Shown one piece after another: positions 14,338 through 28,099 of a stretch of DNA of 64,000 nucleotides. This DNA comes from Agelaius tricolor (taxonomy: Eukaryota > Chordata > Aves > Passeriformes > Icteridae). A program made the position numbers and the translations under genes. The stretch spans positions 84,903,001 through 84,967,000 of the forward strand of contig JALJCS010000002.1 of assembly GCA_023055355.1 (NCBI GenBank). Direction: 5' to 3'. Under the pieces are notes generated by a model that searched no databases, was not told the DNA's origin, and saw only the letters and a list, made by a program, of their open reading frames with translations. The stretch's first letter is position 1; each line of letters opens with the position of its first letter.

Positions 14338-14903
14338 TGTTGGAATTTAACCCCAGCTGGCAACTCAGCCCTCATTCACTCACTCCCCTGTGGTGGGATG
14401 GTGGGAACTGAAATGGTAAAAGTGAGAAAACTTGTAGGCTGAGATAGAGACACTTTAATAGGCAAAGCAAAATCTGTGTACACACGCAAAGCGAAACAAG
14501 GAATTCATTCACCACTTCCCATGGGCAAGCAGGTGTTCAGCCACCCCCAGGAAAGCAGGGCTCCATCACACATAACAGTGACTTTGGAAAACAAATGCCA
14601 TCACTTGGAATGTCCTCCCTTCCTCCTCCTTCCCAGCTTCATGTGCTGAGCACGATGCCATGTGGTGTGGGATGTCCCTTGGGTCAGCTGGGGTCAGCTG
14701 TCCTGCCTGTGTCCCCTCCCAGCTCCTGGTGCACCCCCAGCCTCCTCGCTGCTGGGGTGAGGAGCAGAAAAGGCCTTGACTGTGTCAGCCCTGCTCAGGA
14801 TAATGAAACATCCCAGGATTACCACACTGTTTCCAGCACAAATCCAAAACACAGCCCCATGCAGCTACTATGGAGAAGATTGACTCTATCCCAGCCAAAA
14901 CCA
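14338..14903 (-). mobile_element. Solo LTR, ERVL-like, minus strand
   Basis: About 566 bp. Read on the minus strand it begins TGGTTTTGGCTGGGATAGAG and ends GGGGTTAAATTCCAACA, a pattern I know from widespread avian ERVL-type LTRs; the minus strand also holds CCTATTAAAGTG near its 3' part. A target-site duplication could not be settled. No internal retroviral sequence adjoins it. Confidence 0.75.
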
Positions 14904-15920
14904 CCTTAAGTGTTCATTCAAATTATTACAATACTGTAACAGGAGTTTGTCCACTGAAACCCAACACCCTCCCATATCACCAGTCCAGACTCCCAGAACA
15001 CATGGGACAACAGTGTTTTATGATGTTCAAATAATATGTGGGAAAAAAGTATACTTTAAATGTTTTTACAGTCACTTTTCAGCATATAACCCCTTAAAAT
15101 AATTATCAGGATTATGTTCTGCTGGTTTTGAGAAGTATAAAATATGTATCTTTTCTTCTATACAATAAATTTTTAAGAAATGTTGGAATAACTGTTTTAA
15201 TTTATTTTCTATCTATGAAACTCTCTTCCTACAACGGATCCTTTAAACAGAAGCTGATAGTTTAGTGGATGAAAATGTAAAAAAGTCCATAGTCAGTCAC
15301 CTGCCTTATTGTAAGCCACAGTAAAATCAGTTGTGATGATGTGAGGGAACTGATCTGGAATTGGAAAGATTGAGTTTCTTGAATACTTTCACATACAAAA
15401 TATCTGTTTATTACAGATGTTGAATTTACTTGGTTTATGATCTTTCCTCTATATCTCTGTGAGCCCACTGGGTTGGATCTGTGAAGGGCCATGAATTATT
15501 GAGGTTAGGCTTTGGTGGTGTTTAGGTATTCACTCTCAAATATGCAAATCTCAAAAATTTCACTTAGCACTACACGATGTCTGTAGAGATATAAACTTCC
15601 CCTCATAAATTTTTCCAGCAACCTACAATTCTGCTTTTAGGAGTACTCAGAAGGACCAGCCAAGCTCCACAGACAGGTCATCCCTCACCCACATTGCCTG
15701 AAGGTTCTGATCCCATTGTTGTGCTCAGGGAACACCTATAACATCCTTTTCCTCCTATGACTACTGCCACATTTGGAAACATGGCTAGGAGAAATCTCCC
15801 AGAGATCATACAGCTTGTCTTGTAGCTTAGGTGCTCCCATGGTATGACAGCAAGGACTTGCTAACACACATGAAGAAGGGGTCAACCGTTTCCTGCCTCC
15901 CCTAAAGTACATTGTGTCCG
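14904..15920. other. Intergenic, no supported feature
   Basis: AT-rich DNA between an LTR and a short microsatellite, with nothing recognised. Confidence 0.55.
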
Positions 15921-15960
15921 TCCCTTCCCTTCCCTTCCCTTCCCTTCCCTTCCCTTCCCC
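15921..15960 (+). repeat. (TCCCT)8 microsatellite
   Basis: Eight uninterrupted 5 bp units of TCCCT. Confidence 0.95.
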
Positions 15961-17574
15961 TCATTATTTTTTTCATGTTTCCTGGGCACAATACCACAAT
16001 TGGGATTATCAACCATGTTACAAAACCTGGGGTCATCCAAACTTCACAGAGCTGCTTATTAAATAGAGAAAATAGCAGTGAAGGCAATTGCATATCATCC
16101 ATAGGACATAGCTACACAGCAGATTTTTTTTAAGTGCTCTATTTTCAATAAAACAATACTTTAAAAATTGGTCTGTAAGCTCCTTAAAGCTCCTAAACCA
16201 GCATCCTCTCTTTGTCCCTTTTCCAACCTCTGTCTCAGTTCTTCTTGGATGTCCCAGGATATGAGTCAAGAATGACACTTGAAGACAAGGGAAATCTGCA
16301 GCAACCAGCAAGACTATTGTTCCATGGTATGTAAATGCATTACCTGAATACACAGTCATCCTTGGCATAAAACCTGCTTGTTGATCCTAGCTCTTCTTTA
16401 CTTTTACTGTATTTTATTCTTAGATAAAATCTGAAAATTCCTGGATTCCTTTAGTACACTCATGTGTCCAAATTCAAAGCCAGAGTTTGTGAGTAGGTCC
16501 TTAGCAGATTATAAGGTGCCTTTCACCATTTTACACATGGTAAAATATTAAATTGATTCATTGTAAGAATATATTGCAACAAGAGTTTGTCTTGAAATCA
16601 TGGATCATCAACCAGGGGACAAATTAGCCATCTAATGTACTCTGGGCTTTATCTTCTGTGACAACCCTGGAAAATACTTTATGGTGAATTTTAATGCCCT
16701 CCTTAGGTCAATTTTGAGCTGCAATTTGTCATGCATCATTAATTTAAAAGTCTAAACAAGATCTGATATTAATTATTGCTTCATAGTAGCTGAACATTGA
16801 ATATTTATATAGCTGCAGTAATATTCCTGTTCTCCATCTCTACCTACAAGCATCTGGCTGCTGAGCATTTGGTACTCAGTGCTTATTTTGTTTCATGCAT
16901 TGAATTTGCACTTACTAGGACAAATACTACAATATAAAGCATTATAGTAGTCATTTTTAAACCTTCTGTATGGTATCTGACATGCCCAGAGATTTTCTCA
17001 GCTCTAGAAATCAAGTTACTGTTGTCTCAGACCAGCAACCACAGCTGATGTTTTCAAAGCTGTCAGAAGCTGCACTCTTTTTTATACCCTTAGATGAAAG
17101 TGATCAGATTTTTGGAAACATAAAAACTCCAATAAAATCCCAGCTGAAATCAATGAAGTGTAATTATTAGAATTTCTAATTAGCAGTAGTCTATATTGAC
17201 TCTTAGGTGTTTGTGTCTAGTCATACTCTTTTACCTCTTTAGCCCAGACACTCCCAATAAACAGCCTGTTATATGAGAAAAGTAGTTCTTAAATTTGATA
17301 TTAATGTTTCACAGAGTTGCTGTGGCACAAAGGAACACGGGTACAGGTGATATCAATACATTAATTGCAACCAGAGTCTCAGAGAACAGATTTCTGATAG
17401 TTTTGAAATTACCGTGAGTGGATAAAAATTACCAAGTGTAACATGGGTCTAAAAACTTGTCTTTACATACTTAAAGAATTTGAGAGTGTTTTAATTCCAG
17501 AGCTGATCATTAGCTTTGCAAAGACTGATAAACAAAAAAAGGAGGGGAGGACTATTGTCAAAGAATTTTCCCTT
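15961..17574. other. Intergenic, no supported feature
   Basis: AT-rich DNA, with many TAAT-containing stretches around 16730-16820. No gene or repeat was recognised. Confidence 0.55.
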
Positions 17575-18110
17575 AGAGAATCGCCTTGAGGGCCCGGTGG
17601 GAGAGGTGAAGATTCCTTCCCGCCAGGCAGCCAAAAGGCAGAGCTCTCCTCTTCAATCCAGTGACTCCTCGCCTTTCCTGCCCCCCTTCCTAAAGGGGCA
17701 CAGAAACGAGGGCTGCAAAGGCAGTCCTGGGCTCCCAGCCCTGAGATCGGGGTGGCTCCGGCCACTGCTGATGCTGCAGGGGAAGGGAAGGGAAGGGAAG
17801 GGGCGAGGAGGAGGAGCAGGAAATCCCCCGATGTCAGGGAGCAGATAACCTTCCTCGCCCTTCATCCCAAGGGCACTTTGAAGGAGCTACCTCCATCCAT
17901 CCTGGCCTGGAATGAAGGCTGTGATTTAGCCTGCCCCTCCTTTTGTGGTTTGTTTCCTTGCAGCAGCAATGCAGCCGGGCCAGTCCGGCGGAGCCCCGCA
18001 GGCAGCCCCGCAGCTGAAGCAGCGCTGCGGCTGCCGCCATACGCTGCACGTTCATATCCAGAGCTGAAATAACAACCGCGGTTCATGCAGGGGGCAGAGC
18101 TTGGGACTCA
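17575..18110. promoter_or_regulatory. GC-rich island in the upstream desert
   Basis: A 0.5 kb block clearly richer in G+C and CpG than its surroundings, with GGGAA repeats at 17779-17804. It includes a good 3' splice-site-like stretch (TTTCCTTGCAG ending at 17963) followed by an ATG (17969) and a 32-codon frame to 18067. It could be a promoter, enhancer or noncoding-RNA exon. Nothing in the sequence decides this. Confidence 0.35.
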
Positions 18111-20324
18111 GCTCTGCTTGAGAGGCCTGGTTATTTATTAATTATATTTAAAGTTTTATAACAGCTTAAAAGGAATGCGAGCCAGAGGCAACACTTGCAG
18201 TGAATCCCCCCTTGTGCAATGCTTGTGTAATTTTCTTGGTTTAGCGCAGCTACGATAGGCTCCAGACTGTTCCCTTCTCTGATGCCTCCACTGGCCATGG
18301 TGATTTCTTCATCCTTTGACATGGGAATGTTCTGACAGACAGACAGCCCCAAAAGCACTACTGTGTTTTGAAAACCTAGAACATGGGAGTCCAGCAGGAA
18401 GACCAATACAAAATCTTTCCCAATCTCTTTCTAAGGAAAATCTGAAAGATTCTTGTCTTTTGATACCCTCTTGGTGAAATTAGAGAGAATATTTTGCAAG
18501 CCACTTTCCTTCTCCTTAAAGTCCCACTTGCCATAATGAGATGTGTGTTTGATAGATTGCAGGATCCAAATTTCTGATAAAGAGCCTGACAAAATTAGAG
18601 TATAAAGGAATGGTGTCAGTGAACGTGTTCAGGTGAGTTCAGAATTGAGGTATCCTGGCTTGTCGAGTTGGGAAACACTTTGATAAACATATTTATGATT
18701 TGTCACTACCTTTTACATAGTGCAATGCAACCATTTATTCCATAGTAGGCACTTCTGAAGTACAAATTCCCTGGTGTGAGTGGTTTGACTTCAAAACACT
18801 GGGAACAGGAGAAATTGATTTTAGCTGAGCCTATTTGGGGCATGGATAACCAAGGGCCGGACCCTGCCCAAAGACTGCTTGTAAAGGTACCGGTATTAAT
18901 CACTCCAGTGAGCCTGCTCCGGGTCTCCTCTGGCATCCTGGGACCTGCCCCATTCCAGGCAGCCGCTGCCATCTACAGCCACCTGCTGGCCCATCCCTGC
19001 ATCCTGAGTGTTCTGCACAAGCCCCTGCAAGGCATAAGGAGAAGGTGGGGATGCCAGTATTTCATACCACCAATGTCTTTTTAAACAAATATCACCTATT
19101 TAATCTGATCATAGCTTCTCGTTCTGAAGAGATCTGTTGAGAACTTTTACTGCCTTTGTGTTCTCTTTTAATCACTTTATGTGAGCCAAGTTTCTTCCAG
19201 ACACTTAGCACATCTTAGCTAATGAAAACATTGCAATTTTGCATGGCAGATGAGTATAATTATACCCATTTTGCAGCAGAGAGTACTGAGAAGCCAGGTG
19301 AAGCTCCAAGGTCTCAGAAGCATCACTGGTAGGGGCCCTTGTCTGACCATTCCTGCCTGCACAGTTTGATACTTGCTGGTGTTTCTTGAGATGCTGGCCC
19401 CAAGGAAGGAGAGACTGGGAAATAAGATCTGCTGCTAGAAGATATGTGAGGAGTCCTTGGAAATCTTTTCACCCTCTGTCCTTCCCTACTGCTGAGTTTA
19501 GCTTTGCAGAGTGCAAGCAGGGAAAGGCAGGCCTGAAAAACACAATGCAAATTCAATGTACTGCAGATGAGCTGCGGGTTGTACTTTAATTTACCAAATT
19601 TGCATAGCCAGTATTAGCTATATCCTAATGTACTTAAAAAATATGTTAATCAATTAAGAAGTGCTTAGAAAATGATATGCAAACTAAATGAAATACGGCA
19701 ACTGAAGGTATGCTTAAGGAAGTGGTTCCAGAGAGGTTTCTTCAGCTCACTGTCTGTGGAGAAGATGCCACCCCATTTCAGCAAGGCCTCATCAAGATAA
19801 GCTACTCAGTGACTGCTTTGATTTTAGCAATAAACAATATTATCTGTGCTTCTTGATTTCTTTTAAATTAACGTGCAACTTTCTGTACTAGTTGCAGGTT
19901 TCATAAACAAACACAGCAAAGGTAGCAAATGTTAATTGACCCACTAACCGCAATGTAATATGATAATTAACAGCTTTTGTTGTTTTCATTCTTGTTTTGC
20001 TGACTGTGCTATTTCTTCCCTATTCTCCTGTTCACTGCATTAATCTTTCAGTTACCCTGTTGATTTATTTTTTCTTGGGAAACAAAATCTTATTTTGCCC
20101 ATTATGCATCTCTTCTGACCTTTGGTGCTGTCCACATGACTAGAGACAGAACACTTGGTTCTACAGCTCTTGATGCTTACAACTGTTACAAAAAACAAAG
20201 CAGATGAACAGTGACTGTGGTGGCAATAAGGAAATAAATAGCTGTGATCTGACTCTTAGACCAGTTTCAGTGTGTTCCTGATGGCTCCTCTTCATAGACA
20301 TCCTCCGTGTACAATCACTGAAAT

Positions 20325-20352
20325 TCTACTTCCTAACCAAGTAGGAAGTAGA
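20325..20352. repeat. Small inverted repeat, 11 bp arms, 6 bp loop
   Basis: Arm TCTACTTCCTA (20325-20335) is the exact reverse complement of TAGGAAGTAGA (20342-20352), with loop ACCAAG. There is no T-run or other sign of a function. Confidence 0.8.
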
Positions 20353-21149
20353 TCCTCACCCTCTCTGATGTATTTGTTGCCCTTTACACCAGTATTAAAT
20401 GTCTGTCCTCTGATACCTTGTAGCATTGGGCATAAGGACTTTTTTATGCTCTTTAGGTTTCAGTCTAGACTTTCCCTCAAGTTCTTTCTCCAAAGCTTTT
20501 CCTCCCACCTCATGGTGTAGCCTTCTCAAAAGGTATTGCTGCCCCCCCATCCTCAGTCCTCTGTCCTTGGGTGACCTCTCCTGTTGATGTGTATGCAATT
20601 ATTACCTCTATCCAACTACCTTTAAAATACTTATCTACTGTTGATCTTCCACACATCAGTTTCACATCTCACTGCCTCCCTAGTGCTACATCTTGACAGA
20701 CAGCTTGCTACCAAGCTCCCTGAGATCCAAAAAAGGAACTCATTAAAAAACAAACCCAGCAACACAGCTTTCCTTAGGTCTCTGGCCAGCAGCCAGTGTG
20801 TGTGTGTCAATTTAAATGTCTTTGATATTTAAATTTAGCTCCCTCTTGCTGCTGATACCATTTGGCAGAAGGTATGCTTACAATATTATTCCCAGAGCTA
20901 TGCACCAGACATCACTGTGCTACACTCAAAACTTCCCAAGAATTCACATTTTTTAATAACAAATATGTAGGAATGAGTAAATTATCAATGTTATCCTAAT
21001 TGGCTAACAGGATGATTTCCTTGTTTTCATTCTCTTCTTTCTGCTCTCTATGTTTGTATGCTGTACCAAATCTTCTAGCCAAGGAATATCTTTAATTGTT
21101 CTTGACACACCTTAAGGTTTCTTGGAAAAATAATATGTGTTTTTACAAG

Positions 21150-21178
21150 TTTGTTTTGTTTTGTTTTGTTTTGTTTTT
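21150..21178 (+). repeat. (TTTTG)n simple repeat
   Basis: Five to six TTTTG units followed by a T run. Confidence 0.9.
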
Positions 21179-23220
21179 AATAGAATTGCAAGGCAGTAAA
21201 AAAGTAGTTTAGTAATGGTACAGTATGACTATAGAGCTGCAATGCTGATATGTGGTATCAGAGGCAAATGTATTATCTGACTGAGAATGTTGTACTTCTA
21301 GGTCCCAGATTTGACATAGTTGTGCAAGGCAGTGCAGATCAGACTAGAGCTTTTCACACATTGAATGTCTTGGTTTAACAAGAGAAGGAAATAAGTTGCC
21401 TGGCAGAAAGACTCAGAAGGATCCTTCAACTATATTAGCTCATGGCTTTTCTCAGAAAACTTCAAAACTTCAGAGTTGTGCAAGAATTAGCTTCATGTAT
21501 TTCTGAACTCAAGAATTCTTCTTCACTGAGGTTCCTAGTTTCTCTTTTGAGAGGGACTGCTGGGCACTGTGTTTATTAGTATTCAAATCTGTAAATTTTT
21601 AAAGCATTAGAGAATGAAGTTACAAAACTAGAATTCAAGTGATTCTATGTGATTTTATGTGGTTTTGAGCAAAATATAGGTGCTATTAGCTGTAATAAAT
21701 CAGTAAATACATTGTTTCAAAAGAGAAAATTCATGAGAGTTACTTAGATGTTGCCATAACCTGACAATATTAACATCTGTATCTTTACAGGACCCAAATA
21801 CTTTGAATTTAGACAGAAACCCCAGATTCAGGGGACAATTGTTTTGCCCATCCTATTTCATCTGCAGGATTTGATACAATGTATATGCTGCTATGTAATT
21901 CTATACAGTCATGGCTGGAGGCATCTGCTTTTCATCCATAATAGCTCAGAAGTGAAGCATTCACCTAGACCTAAAACACCTCCAGGTTTTATCTCAGAAC
22001 ACTGGAATTGGCTAGGTGAGTGCTGTAGTCACCCAGCTGCTCAGGGGAGAAGGTCTAAAGTGGGCATTCCATTTAATTATTAAATACCAGGAAGAAGTGG
22101 TAAAGCACTCACTTCTCGAATGCTCTAACAACCACATTGTACTATACTTATTTGCTTTCTTTGTCCTACTGAATATTCAGGTGTGTCATACAAAGCAGAA
22201 CTTCCCAGAATATCCTGTAGCAGATGGATAAAGTGATAGCAAAGAGGAGGGAGCTGGACTAACACCTTCTCCAGAGTAATGGCACTTGAACTTTGGTTTC
22301 CCACATCCTGGGTGCCTTGCCTGGGCAGCCAGATAATTGCCTTGAGCATTTAGATAAATGGTCAAGTCCTGGCTATCCTTTGAAAGGGCTGTTGACCTTC
22401 ATCCTACTTTTCTTCCTAAGAGGACAATTACAACTCAGTAACTGTAGAACCAGAATCCCAAATGCAAATGGTTAGAAAGCAGGAAGTACAGTAAAGCTCC
22501 CATGGATAAGATCTTGTAAATAGATAATCATCTTTCATGGATAACTGCAGAAATCTCCCCTTCTGACTTTTCCCTTAGCCCTTTTTTGTTCATGAAACCC
22601 TTATCATTAAGCTGCAGAGAAGACCTGCTCCTTTTAGCTCCTTAGAACTATCCAGCTAGGACTTTAGGGGGGCATACTTAAACATGCAAGTTATACTGAT
22701 TTTGGAAGTAAATTTGGCAGAACTAAAAATTCATTTGTTCTTCCAGCATCAGCCTGAGTGTAGTATTTATCTGTGAAGCTACCTATGGCTTGTTCTGTAT
22801 TGCATCTTTTTCTTATACAGTTTTTGTTCACAATATAATAAAAAGCCTATTAAATTGAGGGGGAACTGTGTTGTTGCCTCTGTCACTCAGCTGGAGAGTT
22901 TTTCTCATGGTGCTTTAAAAGCTCTGCAAAAATACAAGCAGGAAAGTTTCAGTGTGAGAAGACTGTTTGACATTAATTATTAATACATATTAATATTCAT
23001 AAGGAACCTAATTAGCTGGGAAAGTCATAGTGATCTTATTTGCTGATTAGCAGAGAAAACACTGACATATTTTTCCTAAGTTAACCTTGTTGACTAAAAT
23101 TTGTGTCAATGAGCAAGTGCAAGGTTAAAAGCAAGAGGATAATCATCCTGGTGAGATAATAACTGCTGAAGGAAAACTGATGCAACAGTGATTTCTCAGC
23201 TTTTAAGAAATCTAAAGTGA

Positions 23221-23310
23221 TAGATAATTCAGTTTGGAAGGACCTCTGAAGGTAAGTTGGTCCAATTCCCCCAACAAACCTGGGCCAAATTCAAAGTTAC
23301 CTTCCCGAGT
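23221..23310 (-). mobile_element. Short CR1 3'-end fragment, minus strand
   Basis: The plus strand shows a diverged form of the CR1 3' end in reverse: CAGTTTGGAAGGACCTCTGAAG and then TTGGTCCAATTCCCC, here only as landmarks. The element is very short and worn. Confidence 0.6.
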
Positions 23311-26300
23311 GCCTGGAGGGACACTGCAGTGTTTACAAAACACCAAATGGGAAATACTTGAGCAAAGGAGATAGATGTAATTAGGTGTAAAAGAGAAAGT
23401 TAAGGGTGGTTCTTTGCAGTTTCATCCAGGGAAAAATGGATTTTGTAGTCATCCAGCTGTCCTGTTTGGCCTGGCAGTGCTAAAAGTAAGCAAGATAAAA
23501 TGCTGAAACCCTATTTAAGATGAGTGGTTTCATTCTGATCATAAGGGAAGGTCTCCCAGGTGTTGCTAAAATAAACCTCAGACTTTCTTACAGAAAAAAA
23601 AAAAAAAAAGACAGTTATTCAGGACAGCCATGAATGTACTAAGTAGCAGCTAGGCCTTATCTGACAATTTGTTTATGATGTATCTTCTCTCCTTACTGAT
23701 GGACCACTGCAGAAGTGGCTCACAGGAGACACCTGCCTCAGGCTGCTGGGGACAAGGCACAAACAGGCAGGAAGAGCAGCCAGGCTGTGGGGATGTGGTG
23801 CTGAGAGCTGGCTGGGCTGAGCAGCAGCACCACAGGCACAAACAGCCCCTGGAGGGAAGTGCAGCACTTCCTGCCTGCCTTCTGGCCCATACTTACACTG
23901 CTCTCCATCACATTTATTAAAGCCAGCAGTATTACATTATTCCCACTCCTAGGAAGGGTCATTACCCAGGGATTTTATCCAGGAAACATTCAACCTTGTT
24001 GCAGCTCTGCCCACTGCTGTTTGTGTGACTCATGTTGAGGGTGAGAATCAAAGACAAGTCAAGTTCCTGTGGTAGCTGACCTTGTTCAGCAGGGCTCTGC
24101 CATCTTGAGACAATTTTCAGCTCTATGATGGGGGAAAAAAAGGTACTCAATACTTCCAGGAACTTTTAAAATTGGATTTTGGCTTCTACTGTTTCCACAC
24201 TGAGAATGTTGCTATTTTTGCAGCTGAGACTGGGATAGTTTGATAGCTGGTGAAAAAATTAATGAAGATTCTTATGGAACAACTTGTACTTTTCCCTATA
24301 ACCTGTACAGAAAGCCTCAAAATTTAAAAAATTAGGAGTCTTACTTAATCATGTGAAACTTTGTGGATGCCTGATTTCTTCTTACATTTTCTTCTTATTT
24401 TTCTTCCTAATGTTTGCTTTCTTTTTTGATCCACTGCCTTACTGACTGTGCATGTTTCATTATTTGGGTCTGATGCATTGGTGATGAAATTTTTAGGATC
24501 AGCTAGCTATTCTATTGTCTCATGAAGTACTATAACACTTGCTTTAATTTCTTTTTTCCTGCTAGTCAGAAAAGCAAGTAAAAGTCCTATTAAAAGGTTA
24601 TCTTTCCAGTGGTAGCTTTTGGATTTATGTAAGAGCCAGAGACTGAATTTTTTGACCTTTCTGTTATGTTTACCAAAGTGTACAATGATTATTTTGGTAA
24701 TTTGACCTTTCCAAATTAAGTTTATCAAAAGACAATGGGTACAAAAGAAAATTTCTGAATAATATTAATTTGTGATTATAAAATTCCTAAGATAAGCTCA
24801 AATTGTGTTTTTTCTATGCTGTTTTGAATTTAAATAATCAGAAATTCCCAACTACCTCCCTGAGAAGTTCAGCACAATAGACCCTCAGTTCAGACCTGTT
24901 TTCAAATGCACAGGAATGTGCATACCCAGAACTAAGGAAGATAAATTCAGAAAGGTTTAAGTGGTTGAAAAAAGACAGGCTGTGGTGTAGCCTGAAAGCT
25001 GTGAATATGAACAGCAGGAAGGCAGAGGAAAGACTTATGGATGTGACCTTGAGGAGAAGCTGAAAGTTGGTTTTCTGGGACCAGGCCCTGGAGTCAGGCA
25101 AACCCTCTTTTACAGGCAATGAAACATCCCAGCAGAGCTTCTGCTTCTGCCTGCATAGAAATGGGATCTATGTACATTGTTTGCAAATAAACAAGATTAT
25201 ACTAAGAGTATATCAAACTTGTACCAACAATTTTTATTCCAGTAGAAAAAAAAATCCTTGCAAGGCCTTGCAGTTTGATGATCTACTTGAGTGGGAAGGG
25301 TAAGACTAGTCAATAGTATTTCAAATACAAAACTCTTCAACAAACCTTGAAAGGCTTTGAAGAGTTTACTTTTCATTAGCATTTTGTTCTGGGGTAGGTT
25401 ACAAAGTAAACTAAACCATCACATTGCATTTCTAGTTTTTCTCAAGTACTGGAGAACAGTATGTGTGATTCTGCTGTATAAAACAAGACTAAAAGGAGAA
25501 TTGCTCAAACTGATATTCAGAGCAGACAAATCTGGACACAGCAGACAAGTAAGGAAACTGAAAAGGTTTGGAAAATAACTAAATGCAAATCAGCAGAAAG
25601 TCTGAAATGGACCAGAAGTCTCAAACATGTTTGGTACTGCTACAGCAAAGGCAAGACTTCACGTGATGGAAATTTCTATAGAGCTAGCTGGAAATGCAAA
25701 AGAAAATGTTAGAAAAAAAATTCAGAATTCTTGACATTTGTAAGATAATGAGAGATTTCTTTTTGGAGGAAAATATATATTTGTATGGTTTATTTTAGAT
25801 GGAAAATTTCAAAAAGTGAGAACAAAATAAAACTATTTACTTCAGAAAAAAGGAGTGATACCATGTTTTCACAGATGACAATAAATCAGATTAAAACAGA
25901 ATTTTCCTGAAGCTGCAGATTCACCTTTAGGTCCTTGACACATATGCAGTGACAGATTAAATCTGGTTGGCTGAAATTGTTCTGACTCTGGCAATCCACC
26001 AAACCCTTAAGGCACAGCTAATGCCAGAGTGCTTTAAGTCAAAAATCCAAAAATGGATGGATCCTAAATACAACTTGCCTTATCACAATACTTATTCCAT
26101 GGAAGGGTGAGGCACATATATGGGGTGGGCTGAATCTGCCATCAATTTTAATCTGCCATCACATTGTGTTTAAGCATTAAGTACAGTTCTGCTGCTGCCA
26201 GAGAAGAGGAAGCTTTAGCCAAGAAATGTCATTGGACAAGACAAACTTCAGCAAAATGTTCAGTCTGATCTGTGAGAAAAAAACCATACTGAAAGCCAGA

Positions 26301-27274
26301 GAAACTGAAGTTTTGTGGGTGAGATCAGTTCTATTAAAGGTATTAGCTGATCTTTAAATATTTAGCTCATCAACTGTCCTTGGGAACAGGATGTAGAGGA
26401 GACAAAAAATACCCTTATTCATGTAGCAAATTCTTTTTCTTTATAGCACAGTAGCATGAATATGCCCCAAACCACTCTGACCTTAGCTAATGACTTCTTT
26501 CACAGCAGAATTGCCCACTAATTCAAATGCTCCCTGCACGGCCTACTTGTCATAACAATCCTTGCATGGTTTTGAATGTGAAATCAGGACTTCTCAGGGA
26601 TCTTCTCTTTGGATCTGGCTCCAAATAACAAGAATGCCTTCTGGCATCCCACACAGAGAAAGTTAATGGACAGACCTCACTTGACACAATTCTAATGAAC
26701 ATGTTTTGTCTTTGTTGCTCTCACTAAAGTCCCAGCACAGTTTTCTCAGACCAGATCTCCCAGGAACATTTGAATTGCTACAGCCCACTAGGTAATTACA
26801 GCCCAGGATTCCTGAAATGCCAGAACAAGGTCTGTGTTCAGGCTTATCCAGGTCTGGCAAGAACAAGGAACAACCAAGACTATAGGGAAAGCTCAATCAG
26901 CAGTACAGTAGGCTGAAAAGGGAGGGCTTCTTGGGCAGCAGGGAGCATTCTGTGTCCAGTTCCCTGAGAAGCAGGGTATTTGTCCAGTCCTGCTACCTGG
27001 TTCTTCTGTCAGAGCACCCTGAGCTCATCTCTCAGTCTCTCCTGATGCTTGTGTCTGGCTGACTGGTAAAAAGTGAAGAATGTGGCTCATGTCACTGATA
27101 ATCACTGAAGAAACTGTTATCCAACAACACACCATTTGCTTTCACTCTTGAACCATCCCACGCACCAGCCAACAGGAATAGAGGTGGCGTGCGTAACAAA
27201 ACATTAAAAACAAAAAATAGAATATATCATCTGGTCCAACTGAGTCTGAAGATCTTCTTGCCTTTGGCTCCTTG
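23311..27274. other. Intergenic, no supported feature
   Basis: Contains a run of 17 A (about 23593-23609) and a GC-rich patch (23700-23880) of unknown origin. The rest is AT-rich and unrecognised. Confidence 0.55.
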
Positions 27275-28027
27275 AGAAGTAGGCCCATGAAGTTCAACAA
27301 GGCCAAGAGCAAGGTCCCTCACCTGGACTGAGGCAATCCCCAGCATCAACATAGGCTGGCAGTGAAGAGGTTGAGAGCAGCCCCATGGAGAAGCACCTGG
27401 GGACACTGGTAGACAAAAAGTTCTGACTGAATCAGCACAATGCACTTGCAGCCCAGAAAACCAACAGTATCCTGGTCTGTATCAAAGGAAGTGTGTCCTG
27501 CAGGTTGTGATAGAGGAGGGTTTTTTTCTACCTGTGAGGTCACACCTTCAGCTGCATCCAGCTCTGGATGTACAAGAAAGAACAAGAAAGACATGAAACT
27601 CTTGGAACAGGTCAGGAGGAGGGCAGCAAGGGTGGTCAGGGGGCTGGAGCACCTCTGCTGTGAAGAAAGGCTGAGAAAATTGACTCTGAGGAGATCTCAT
27701 TGCAGCATTTCCATACTTAAAGGGGGCTCATATGGAAAAGGGAGGTAGGCTTTTTACTAGGAGTGTAGTGACAGGATAAAAGGCAAGGGTTTTAAACTAA
27801 AAAGGGTAAATTTAGATTAGCATAAGGAAGAAATTATTTTACAGTGATGGTGAGATGCTGGAACAACAAGTTATCCAGAGAAGCTGTGGATGCTCCATCA
27901 CTGGAAGTGTTTAAAGTCAGGTTGGATGGGGCTTTGATCAACCTGACCCAGTGCAAGATGAGATATTGGATTAGATGATCTTTCAAAGTCCCTTACAACC
28001 CAAACCATTTTATGATTTTATGATTCT
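27275..28027 (+). mobile_element. CR1 LINE 3' fragment, plus strand
   Basis: The piece follows the last part of CR1 ORF2 (CATGAAGTTCAACAAGGCCA at about 27286) through the 3' untranslated region (GGTTGGATGGGGCTTTGA near 27920). It ends in the CR1 terminal short repeat (TTTTATGATTTTATGATTCT, about 28008-28027). It is 5'-truncated, as most CR1 copies are. Confidence 0.9.
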
Positions 28028-28099
28028 TCACACCTGTCAGACTCGAAATAGAGAAAAGATGGAAAGGTTGCTGTAGATGATAAAACAGAAGAGGCCTCC

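Larger units (their letters stand above)
18111..23220. other. Intergenic, no supported gene
   Basis: AT-rich DNA holding a (TTTTG)n run (21150-21178) and a small inverted repeat (20325-20352). Nothing else was recognised. Confidence 0.55.
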
